From Petrolisthes cinctipes (Eukaryota > Arthropoda > Malacostraca > Decapoda > Porcellanidae), in NCBI GenBank assembly GCA_033782935.1, contig JAWQEG010000506.1, forward strand, positions 186,001-250,000: 64,000 nt of DNA, given 5' to 3'. Both the position numbers and the translations under genes were made by a program. Shown here piece after piece: positions 23,987-36,370 of this stretch (positions are counted from its first letter, which is position 1; each line of letters starts with the position of its first letter). The notes under the pieces are model-generated. The model ran no database searches, was not told where the DNA came from, and saw nothing but the letters and a program-made list of their open reading frames with translations.

Positions 23987-26474
23987 GTTTTGAGCCTGAA
24001 TTTGAGATATAAACGGGTAAAGAAGATGCATACACATATTAAGTTTGGGCACCTAAAATATCGATATTTAGCATTTTTTGGGCCTATATTCTGAAAATAT
24101 TCTAGCACTAAGTAGGCATGTCGAGATCGCTTCTGGGACCCAAAGATATCGAATTTTCGTGTGTTTTGAGCCTGAATTTGAGATATAAACGGGTACAGAA
24201 GATGCATACACATATTGACTTTGGGCACCTAAAATATCGATTTTCAGCATGTTTTGGGCCTGTAATTTGAAAATACTCTAACTCGGAGTAGGCATGTACA
24301 GATCGATTCTGGGACCCAAAAATATCGAATTTTGGGTGTTTTGAGCCTGAATTTGAGATATAAACAGTTACAGAAGATGCATGCACATATCGACTTTGGG
24401 CACCTACAATATCGATTTTTAGCATGTTTTGGGACTATATTTTGAAAATATTCTAGCACTGAATAGGTATGTACAGATCGCTTCTGGGACCCAAAAATAT
24501 CGAATTTTCGGGTGTTTTGAGCCTGAATTTGGAATATAAACGGGTACAGAAGATTCTTAAACATATTGACTTTGGGCACCTAAAATATCGATTTTCATTA
24601 TGTTTTGGGCCTGTTTTTTGAAAATACTCTAACACTGAGTAGGCATGTACAGATCGTTTCTGGGACCCAAAAATATCGAATTTTCGGTTGTTTTGAGACT
24701 GAATTTGGGATATAAACGGGTACAGAAGATCCATGCACATATCGACTTTGGGCACCTAAAATATCGATATTTAGCATGTTTTGGGCCTATATTTTCAAAA
24801 TATTTTAGCACTAAGTAGGCATGTAGAGATCGCTTCTGGGACCCAAAATATCGAATTTTCGGGTGTTTTGAGCCTGAATTTGAGATATAAACGGGTACAG
24901 AAGATGCATACACATATTGACTTTGGGCACCTAAAATATCGATTTTCAGCACGTTTTGGGCCTGTATTTTGAAAATACTCTAACACGGAGTAGGCATGTA
25001 CAGATTGATTCTGGGACCCAAAAATATCGAATTTTTGGGTGTTTTGAGCCTGAATTTGAGATATAAACGGGTACAGAAGATGCATACACATATTGACTTT
25101 GGGCACCTAAAATATCGATTTTCAGCATGTTTTGGGACTGTAATTTGAAAATTCTCTAACACGTATTAGGCATGTACAGATCGATTCTGGGACCCAAAAA
25201 TATCGAATTTTCGGGGGTTTTGAGCCTGAATTTGAGATATAAACGGGTAAAGAAGATGCATACACATATTAAGTTTGGGCACCTAAAATATCGATATTTA
25301 GCATTTTTTGGGCCTATATTCTGAAAATATTCTAGCACTAAGTAGGCATGTCGAGATCGCTTCTGGGACCCAAAGATATCGAATTTTCGTGTGTTTTGAG
25401 CCTGAATTTGAGATATAAACGGGTACAGAAGATGCATACACATATTGACTTTGGGCACCTAAAATATCGATTTTCAGCATGTTTTGGGCCTGTAATTTGA
25501 AAATACTCTAACTCGGAGTAGGCATGTACAGATCGATTCTGGGACCCAAAAATATCGAATTTTGGGTGTTTTGAGCCTGAATTTGAGATATAAACAGTTA
25601 CAGAAGATGCATGCACATATCGACTTTGGGCACCTACAATATCGATTTTTAGCATGTTTTGGGACTATATTTTGAAAATATTCTAGCACTGAATAGGTAT
25701 GTACAGATCGCTTCTGGGACCCAAAAATATCGAATTTTCGGGTGTTTTGAGCCTGAATTTGGAATATAAACGGGTACAGAAGATTCTTAAACATATTGAC
25801 TTTGGGCACCTAAAATATCGATTTTCATTATGTTTTGGGCCTGTTTTTTGAAAATACTCTAACACTGAGTAGGCATGTACAGATCGTTTCTGGGACCCAA
25901 AAATATCGAATTTTCGGTTGTTTTGAGACTGAATTTGGGATATAAACGGGTACAGAAGATCCATGCACATATCGACTTTGGGCACCTAAAATATCGATAT
26001 TTAGCATGTTTTGGGCCTATATTTTCAAAATATTTTAGCACTAAGTAGGCATGTAGAGATCGCTTCTGGGACCCAAAATATCGAATTTTCGGGTGTTTTG
26101 AGCCTGAATTTGAGATATAAACGGGTACAGAAGATGCATACACATATTGACTTTGGGCACCTAAAATATCGATTTTCAGCACGTTTTGGGCCTGTATTTT
26201 GAAAATACTCTAACACGGAGTAGGCATGTACAGATTGATTCTGGGACCCAAAAATATCGAATTTTTGGGTGTTTTGAGCCTGAATTTGAGATATAAACGG
26301 GTACAGAAGATGCATACACATATTGACTTTGGGCACCTAAAATATCGATTTTCAGCATGTTTTGGGACTGTAATTTGAAAATTCTCTAACACGTAGTAGG
26401 CATGTACAGATCGATTCTGGGACCCAAAAATATCGAATTTTCGGGGGTTTTGAGCCTGAATTTGAGATATAAAC
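23987..26474 (+). repeat. near-perfect tandem duplication of a 7-monomer unit (1230 bp)
   Basis: Unit 1 is about 23987-25216 and unit 2 about 25217-26446, with identity running on to about 26474. Direct line-by-line comparison of about 1.25 kb found a single difference, T at 25166 against G at 26396. Both copies share rare variants such as CTGTTTTTTGAAAAT (24612 and 25842) and GGGGGTTTTGAGCC (25213 and 26443). Confidence 0.9.
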
Positions 26475-27299
26475 AGGTACAGAAGATGCATGTACATATC
26501 GACTTTGGGCACCTAAAATATCGATATTTAGCATGTTTTGGGCCTATATTTTCAAAATATTTTAGTACTAAGTAGGCATGTAGAGATCGCTTCTGGGACC
26601 CAAAATATCGAATTTTCGGGTGTTTTGAGCCTGAATTTGAGATATAAACGGGTACAGAAGATGCATACACATATTGACTTTGGGCACCTAAAATATCGAT
26701 TTTCAGCACGTTTTGGGCCTGTATTTTGAAAATACTCTAACACGGAGTAGGCATGTACAGATTGATTCTGGGACCCAAAATATCGAATTTTTGGGTGTTT
26801 TGAGCCTGAATTTGAGATATAAACGGGTACAGAAGATGCATACACATATTGACTTTGGGCACCTAAAATATCGATTTTCAGCATGTTTTGGGACTGTAAT
26901 TTGAAAATTCTCTAACACGTAGTAGGCATGTACAGATCGATTCTGGGACCCAAAAATATCGAATTTTTGGGTGTTTTGAGCCTGAATTTGAGATATAAAC
27001 AGGTACAGAAGATGCATGCACATATCGACTTTGGGCACCTACAATATTGATTTTTAGCATGTTAGGGACTTTATTTTGAAAATATTCTAGCACTGAATAG
27101 GCATGTACAGATCGCTTCTGGGACCAAAAAATATCGAATTTTCGGGTGTTTTGAGCCTGAATTTGGGATATAAACAGGTACAGAAGATGCATGCATATAT
27201 CGACTTTGGGCACCTAAAATATCGATATTAAGCCATGTTTTGCCCTGTAATTTGAAAATACTCTATGACGGAGTAGGCATGTACAGATCGCTTCTGGGA

Positions 27300-30200
27300 C
27301 CCAAAAATATCGAATTTTCGGTTGTTTTGAGACTGAATTTGAGATATAAACGGGTACAGAAGATGCATGCACATATCGACTTTGGGCACCTAAACTATCG
27401 ATATTTAGCATGTTTTGGGCCTATATTTTGAAAACATTTTAGCACTTAGTAGGCATGTAGAGATCGCTTCTGGGACCCAAAAATATCGAATTTTCGGTTG
27501 TTTTGAGACTGAATTTGAGATATAAACATGTACAGAAGATGCATGCATATATCGACTTTGGGCACCTAAAATATCGATATTAAGCCATGTTTTGCCCTGT
27601 AATTTGAAAATACTCTATCACGGAGTAGGCATGTACAGATCGCATTTGGGACCCAAAAATATCGAATTTTCGGGTGTTTTGAGCCTGAATTTGAGATATA
27701 AACGGGTACAAAAGATGCATTCATATTTCGATTTTGGGCCCCTAAAATATCGATATTAAGCATGTTTGGGGCCTATATTTTTAAAATATTCTAGCACTGA
27801 GAAGGCACGTACAGATCGTCTTTGGGACCCAAAAATATCGAATTTTCAAGTGTTTTGAGCCTGAATTTGAGATATAAACGGGTAAAGAAGATGCATACAC
27901 ATATTAAGTTTGAGCACCTAAAATATCGATATTTAGCATTTTTTGGGCCTATATTCTGAAAATATTCTAGCACTAAGTAGGCATGTAGAGATCGCTTCTG
28001 GGACCCAAAGATATCGAATTTTCGTGTGTTTTGAGCCTGAATTTGAGATATAAACGGGTACAGAAGATGCATACACATATTGACTTTGGGCACCTAAAAT
28101 ATCGATTTTCAGCATGTTTTGGGCCTGTAATTTGAAAATACTCTAACTCGGAGTAGGCATGTACAGATCGATTCTGGGACCCAAAAATATCGAATTTTGG
28201 GTGTTTTGAGCCTGAATTTGAGATATAAACAGTTACAGAAGATGCATGCACATATCGACTTTGGGCACCTACAATATCGATTTTTAGCATGTTTTGGGAC
28301 TATATTTTTAAAATATTCTAGCACTGAATAGGTATGTGCAGATCGCTTCTGGGACCCAAAAATATCGAATTTTTGGGTGTTTTGAGCCTGAATTTGGAAT
28401 ATAAACGGGTACAGAAGATTCATAAACATATTGAATTTGGGCACCTAAAATATCGATTTTCATTATGTTTTGGGCCTGTATTTTGAAAATACTCTAACAC
28501 TGAGTAGGCATGTACAGATCGTTTCTGGGACCCAAAAATATCGAATTTTCGGTTGTTTTGAGACTGAATTTGGGATATAAACGGGTACAGAAGATCCATG
28601 CACATATCGACTTTGTGCACCTAAAATATCGATATTTAGCATGTTTTGGGCCTATATTTTCAAAATATTTTAGCACTAAGTAGGCATGTAGAGATCGCTT
28701 CTGGGACCCAAAATATCGAATTTTCGGGTGTTTTGAGCCTGAATTTGAGATATAAACGGGTACAGAAGATGCATACACATATTGACTTTGGGCACCTAAA
28801 ATATCGATTTTCAGCACGTTTTGGGCCTGTATTTTGAAAATACTCTAACACGGAGTAGGCATGTACAGATTGATTCTGGGACCCAAAAATATCGAATTTT
28901 TGGGTGTTTTGAGCCTGAATTTGAGATATAAACGGGTACAGAAGATGTATACACATATTGACTTTGGGCACCTAAAATATCGATTTTAAGCATGTTTTGG
29001 GCCTGTAATTTGAAAATTCTCTAACACGTAGTAGGCATGTACAGATCGATTCTGGGACCCAAAAATATCGAATTTTCGGGTGTTTTGAGCCTGAATTTGA
29101 GATATAAACAGGTACAGAAGATGCATGTACATATCGACTTTGGGCACCTACAATATCGATTTTTAGCATGTTTTGGGACTTTATTTTTAAAATATTCTAG
29201 CACTGAATAGGCATGTACAGATCGCTTCTGGGACCCAAAATATCGAATTTTCGGGTGTTTTGAGCCTGTATTTGGGATATAAACGGGTACAGAAGATTCT
29301 TAAACATATTGACATTGGGCACCTAAAATATCCATTTTCATTATGTTTTGGGCCTGTATTTTAAAAATACTCTAACACTGAGTAGGCATGTACAGATCAC
29401 TTCTGGGACCCAAAAATATCGAATTTTCCGGTGTTTTGAGCCTGAATTTGAGATATAAACGAGTACAGAAGAATCATACACATATTGACTTTGGGCAACT
29501 AAAATATCGATTTTTATTATGTTTTTTGTCTGTATTTTTAAAAATACTCTAACACGGAGTAGGCATGTACAGATCGCTTCTGGGACCCAAATATATCGAA
29601 TTTTCGGTTGTTTTGAGACTGAATTTGAGATATAAACGAGTACAGAAGATGCATGCACATATCGACTTTGGGCACCTAAAATATCGATATTTAGCATGTT
29701 TCGGGCCTATATTTTGAAAATATTCTAGCACTAAGTAGGCATGTAGAGATCGATTCTGGGACCCAAAAATATCGAATTTTCGGTTGTTTTGAGACTGAAT
29801 TTGAGATATAAACAGGTACAGAAGATGCATGCATATATTGACTTTGGGGACTTAAAATATCGATATTAAGCCATGTTTTGCCCTGTATTTTGAAATTACT
29901 CTATCACGGAGTAGACATGTACAGATCGCTTTTGGGACCCAAAAATATCGAATTTTCGTGTGTTTTGAGCCTGAATTTGAGATATAAACGGGTACAGAAG
30001 ATGCATGCACATATCGACTTTGGGCACCTAAAATATCGATATTTAGCATGTTTGGGGCCTATATTTTGAAAATATTCTAGCACTGAGTAGTCATGTAAAG
30101 ATCGTCTTTGGGACGCAAAAATATCGAATTTTCAAGTGTTTTGAGCCTGAATTTGAGATATAAACGGGTAAAGAAGATGCTTACACATATTAAGTTTGAG

Positions 30201-33200
30201 CACCTAAAATATCGATATTTAGTATTCTTTGGGCCTATATTCTGAAAATATTCTAGCACTTGTTGCCTACCTAGTAGATGATCGGAGATAGAGATCGCTT
30301 CTGGGACCCAAAAATATCGAATTTTCGTGTGTTTTGAGCCTGACTTTGAGATATAAACGGGTACAGAAGATGCATACACATATTGACTTTGGGCACCTAA
30401 AATATCGATTTTCAGCATGTTTTGGGCCTGTATTTTCAAAATACTCTAACACTGAGTAGGCATGTACAGATCGCTTCTGGGACCCAAAAATATCGAATTT
30501 TCGGTTGTTTTGAGACTGAATTTGAGATATAAACGGGTACAGAAGATCCATGCACATATCGACTTTGGGCACCTAAAATATCGATATTTAGCATGTTTTG
30601 GGCCTATATTTTTAAAATATTCTAGCACTAAGTAAGCATGTAGAGATCGCTTCTGGGACCCAAAATATCGAATTTTCGGGTGTTTTGAGCCTGAATTTGA
30701 GATATAAACGGGTACAGAAGATGCATACACATATTGACTTTGGGCACCTAAAATATCGATTTTCAACACGTTTTGGGCCTGTAATTTGAAAATACTCTAA
30801 CACGGAGTAGGCATGTACAGATTGATTCTGGGACCCAAAAATATCGAATTTTTGGGTGTTTTGAGCCTGAATTTGAGATATAAACGGGTACAGAAGATGA
30901 ATACACCTATTGACTTTGGGCACCTAAAATATCGATTTTCAGCATGTTTTGGGCTTGTAATTTGAAAATACTCTAACACGGAGTAGGCATGTACAGATCG
31001 ATTCTGGGACCCAAAAATATCGAATTTTCGGGTGTTTTGAGCCTGAATTTGAGATATAAACGAGTACAGAAGAATCATACACATATTGACTTTGGGCAAC
31101 TAAAATATCGATTTTTATTATGTTTTTTGTCTGTATTTTTAAAAATACTCTAACACGGAGTAGGCATGTACAGATCGCTTCTGGGACCCAAATATATCGA
31201 ATTTTCGGTTGTTTTGAGACTGAATTTGAGATATAAACGAGTACAGAAGATGCATGCACATATCGACTTTGGGCACCTAAACTATCGATATTTAGCATGT
31301 TTTGGGCCTATATTTTGAAAACATTTTAGCACTTAGTAGGCATGTAGAGATCGCTTCTGGGACCCAAAAATATCGAATTTTCGGTTGTTTTGAGACTGAA
31401 TTTGAGATATAAACAAGTACAGAAGATGCATGCATATATCGACTTTGGGCACCTAAAATATCGATATTAAGCCATGTTTTGCCCTGTAATTTGAAAATAC
31501 TCTATCACGGAGTAGGCATGTACAGATCGCTTTTGGGACCCAAAAATATCGAATTTTCGGGTGTTTTGAGCCTGAATTTGAGATATAAACGGGTACAAAA
31601 GATGCATTCATATTTCGATTTTGGGCCCCTAAAATATCGATATTAAGCATGTTTGGGGCCTATATTTTTAAAATATTCTAGCACTGAGTAGGCACGTACA
31701 GATCGTCTTTGGGACCCAAAAATATCGAATTTTCAAGTGTTTTGAGCCTGAATTTGAGATATAAACGGGTAAAGAAGATGCATACACATATTAAGTTTGA
31801 GCACCTAAAATATCGATATTTAGCATTTTTTGGGCCTATATTCTGAAAATATTCTAGCACTAAGTAGGCATGTAGAGATCGCTTCTGGGACCCAAAGATA
31901 TCGAATTTTCGTGTGTTTTGAGCCTGAATTTGAGATATAAACGGGTACAGAAGATGCATACACATATTGACTTTGGGCACCTAAAATATCGATTTTCAGC
32001 ATGTTTTGGGCCTGTAATTTGAAAATACTCTAACTCGGAGTAGGCATGTACAGATCGATTCTGGGACCCAAAAATATCGAATTTTGGGTGTTTTGAGCCT
32101 GAATTTGAGATATAAACAGTTACAGAAGATGCATGCACATATCGACTTTGGGCACCTACAATATCGATTTTTAGCATGTTTTGGGACTATATTTGGAAAA
32201 TATTCTAGCACTGAATAGGTATGTGCAGATCGCTTCTGGGACCCAAAAATATCGAATTTTCGGGTGTTTTGAGCCTGAATTTGGAATATAAACGGGTACA
32301 GAAGATTCATAAACATATTGACTTTGGGCACCTAAAATATCGATTTTCATTATGTTTTGGGCCTGTATTTTGAAAATACTCTAACACTGAGTAGGCATGT
32401 ACAGATCGTTTCTGGGACCCAAAAATATCGAATTTTCGGTTGTTTTGAGACTGAATTTGGGATATAAACGGGTACAGAAGATCCATGCACATATCGACTT
32501 TGGGCACCTAAAATATCGATATTTAGCATGTTTTGGGCCTATATTTTCAAAATATTTTAGCACTAACTAGGCATGTAGAGATCGCTTCTGGGACCCAAAA
32601 TATCGAATTTTCGGGTGTTTTGAGCCTGAATTTGAGATATAAACGGGTACAGAAGATGCATACACATATTGACTTTGGGCACCTAAAATATCGATTTTCA
32701 GCACGTTTTGGGCCTGTATTTTGAAAATACTCTAACACGGAGTAGGCATGTACAGATTGATTCTGGGACCCAAAAATATCGAATTTTTGGGTGTTTTGAG
32801 CCTGAATTTGAGATATAAACGGGTACAGAAGATGCATACACATATTGACTTTGGGCACCTAAAATATTGATTTTCAGCATGTTTTGGGACTGTAATTTGA
32901 AAATTCTCTAACACGTAGTAGGCATGTACAGATCGATTCTGGGACCCAAAAATATCGAATTTTCGGGTGTTTTGAGCCTGAATTTGAGATATAAACAGGT
33001 ACAGAAGATGCATGTACATATCGACTTTGGGCACCTACAATATCGATTTTTAGCATGTTTTGGGACTTTATTTTTAAAATATTCTAGCACTGAATAGGCA
33101 TGTACAGATCGCTTCTGGGACCCAAAATATCGATTTTTCGGGTGTTTTGAGCCTGAATTTGGGATATAAACGGGTACAGAAGATTCTTAAACATATTGAC

Positions 33201-35140
33201 ATTGGGCACCTAAAATATCCATTTTCATTATGTTTTGGGCCTGTATTTTAAAAATACTCTAACACTGAGTAGGCATGTACAGATCACTTCTGGGACCCAA
33301 AAATATCGAATTTTCCGGTGTTTTGAGCCTGAATTTGAGATATAAACGAGTACAGAAGAATCATACACATATTGACTTTGGGCAACTAAAATATCGATTT
33401 TTATTATGTTTTTTGTCTGTATTTTTAAAAATACTCTAACACGGAGTAGGCATGTACAGATCGCTTCTGGGACCCAAATATATCGAATTTTCGGTTGTTT
33501 TGAGATTGAATTTGAGATATAAACGAGTACAGAAGATGCATGCACATATCGACTTTGGGCACCTAAAATATCGATATTTAGCATGTTTCGGGCCTATATT
33601 TTGAAAATATTCTAGCACTAAGTAGGCATGTAGAGATCGATTCTAATACCCAAAAATATCGAATTTTCGGTTGTTTTGAGACTGAATTTGAGATATAAAC
33701 AGGTACAGAAGATGCATGCATATATCGACTTTGGGGACTTAAAATATCGATATTAAGCCATGTTTTGCCCTGTATTTTGAAAATACTCTATCACGGAGTA
33801 GACATGTACAGATCGCTTTTGGGACCCAAAAATATCGAATTTTCGTGTGTTTTGAGCCTGAATTTGAGATATAAACGGGTACAGAAGATGCATGCACATA
33901 TCGACTTTGGGCACCTAAAATATCGATATTTAGCATGTTTGGGGCCTATATTTTGAAAATATTCTAGCACTGAGTAGTCATGTAAAGATCGTCTTTGGGA
34001 CGCAAAAATATCGAATTTTCAAGTGTTTTAAGCCTGAATTTGAGATATAAACGGGTAAAGAAGATGCTTACACATATTAAGTTTGAGCACCTAAAATATC
34101 GATATTTAGTATTCTTTGGGCCTATATTCTGAAAATATTCTAGCACTTGTTGCCTACCTAGTAGATGATCGGAGATAGAGATCGCTTCTGGGACCCAAAA
34201 ATATCGAATTTTCGTGTGTTTTGAGCCTGACTTTGAGATATAAACGGGTACAGAAGATGCATACACATATTGACTTTGGGCACCTAAAATATCGATTTTC
34301 AGCATGTTTTGGGCCTGTATTTTCAAAATACTCTAACACTGAGTAGGCATGTACAGATCGCTTCTGGGACCCAAAAATATCGAATTTTCGGTTGTTTTGA
34401 GACTGAATTTGAGATATAAACGGGTACAGAAGATCCATGCACATATCGACTTTGGGCACCTAAAATATCGATATTTAGCATGTTTTGGGCCTATATTTTT
34501 AAAATATTCTAGCATTAAGTAAGCATGTAGAGATCGCTTCTGGGACCCAAAATATCGAATTTTCGGGTGTTTTGAGCCTGAATTTGAGATATAAACGGGT
34601 ACAGAAGATGCATACACATATTGACTTTTGGCACCTAAAATATCGATTTTCAACACGTTTTGGGCCTGTAATTTGAAAATACTCTAACACGGAGTAGGCA
34701 TGTACAGATTGATTCTGGGACCCAAAAATATCGAATTTTTGGGTGTTTTGAGCCTGAATTTGAGATATAAACGGGTACAGAAGATGAATACACCTATTGA
34801 CTTTGGGCACCTAAAATATCGATTTTCAGCATGTTTTGGGCCTGTAATTTGAAAATACTCTAACACGGAGTAGGCATGTACAGATCGATTCTGGGACCCA
34901 AAAATATCGAATTTTCGGGTGTTTTGAGCCTGAATTTGAGATATAAACGAGTACAGAAGAATCATACACATATTGACTTTGGGCAACTAAAATATCGATT
35001 TTTATTATGTTTTTTGTCTGTATTTTTAAAAATACTCTAACACGGAGTAGGCATGTACAGATCGCTTCTGGGACCCAAATATATCGAATTTTCGGTTGTT
35101 TTGAGACTGAATTTGAGATATAAACGAGTACAGAAGATGC
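27300..35140 (+). repeat. 22-monomer higher-order repeat, two tandem copies (3887 bp each)
   Basis: Everything from about 27.3 to 31.2 kb recurs at a constant offset of 3887 bp up to about 35.1 kb. The offset is 22 x 176 bp plus the 17-bp insertion variant and minus small deletions. Shared rare variants include CCTAAACTATCGAT (27388 and 31275) and the insertion monomer (30257 and 34144). Only scattered single-base differences were noticed. An older relative starts near 23.7 kb at an offset of 3865 bp and carries the 7-monomer duplication inside it. Confidence 0.8.
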
Positions 35141-36370
35141 ATGCATATATCGACTTTGGGGACTTAAAATATCGATATTAAGCCATGTTTTGCCCTGTAT
35201 TTTGAAAATACTCTATCACGGAGTAGACATGTACAGATCGCTTTTGGGACCCAAAAACATCGAATTTTCGTGTGTTTTGAGCCTGAATTTGAGATATAAA
35301 CGGGTACAGAAGATGCATGCACATATCGACTTTGGGCACCTAAAATATCGATATTTAGCATGTTTGGGGCCTATATTTTGAAAATATTCTAGCACTGAGT
35401 AGTCATGTAAAGATCGTCTTTGGGACGCAAAAATATCGAATTTTCAAGTGTTTTGAGCCTGAATTTGAGATATAAACGGGTAAAGAAGATGCTTACACAT
35501 ATTAAGTTTGAGCACCTAAAATATCGATATTTAGTATTCTTTGGGCCTATATTCTGAAAATATTCTAGCACTTGTTGCCTACCTAGTAGATGATCGGAGA
35601 TAGAGATCGCTTCTGGGACCCAAAAATAACGAATTTTCGTGTGTTTTGAGCCTGACTTTGAGATATAAACGGGTACAGAAGATGCATACACATATTGACT
35701 TTGGGCACCTAAAATATCGATTTTCAGCATGTTTTGGGCCTGTATTTTCAAAATACTCTAACACTGAGTAGGCATGTACAGATCGCTTCTGGGACCCAAA
35801 AATATCGAATTTTCGGTTGTTTTGAGACTGAATTTGAGATATAAACGGGTACAGAAGATCCATGCACATATCGACTTTGGGCACCTAAAATATCGATATT
35901 TAGCATGTTTTGGGCCTATATTTTTAAAATATTCTAGCACTAAGTAAGCATGTAGAGATCGCTTCTGGGACCCAAAATATCGAATTTTCGGGTGTTTTGA
36001 GCCTGAATTTGAGATATAAACGGGTACAGAAGATGCATACACATATTGACTTTGGGCACCTAAAATATCGATTTTCAACACGTTTTGGGCCTGTAATTTG
36101 AAAATACTCTAACACGGAGTAGGCATGTACAGATTGATTCTGGGACCCAAAAATATCGAATTTTTGGGTGTTTTGAGCCTGAATTTGAGATATAAACGGG
36201 TACAGAAGATGAATACACCTATTGACTTTGGGCACCTAAAATATCGATTTTCAGCATGTTTTGGGCCTCTAATTTGAAAATACTCTAACACGGAGTAGGC
36301 ATGTACAGATCGATTCTGGGACCCAAAAATATCGAATTTTCGGGTGTTTTGAGCCTGAATTTGAGATATA
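35140..36370 (+). repeat. third partial copy of the 22-mer segment (offset 1425 bp)
   Basis: About 1.23 kb matching 33715-34945, including the insertion monomer at 35569 and the AAATCGATTTTCAACACG-type variant near 36070. The length corresponds to seven monomers, again the 7-mer step. The right end passes into the block that also occurs at 10.9-13.1 kb. Confidence 0.7.
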
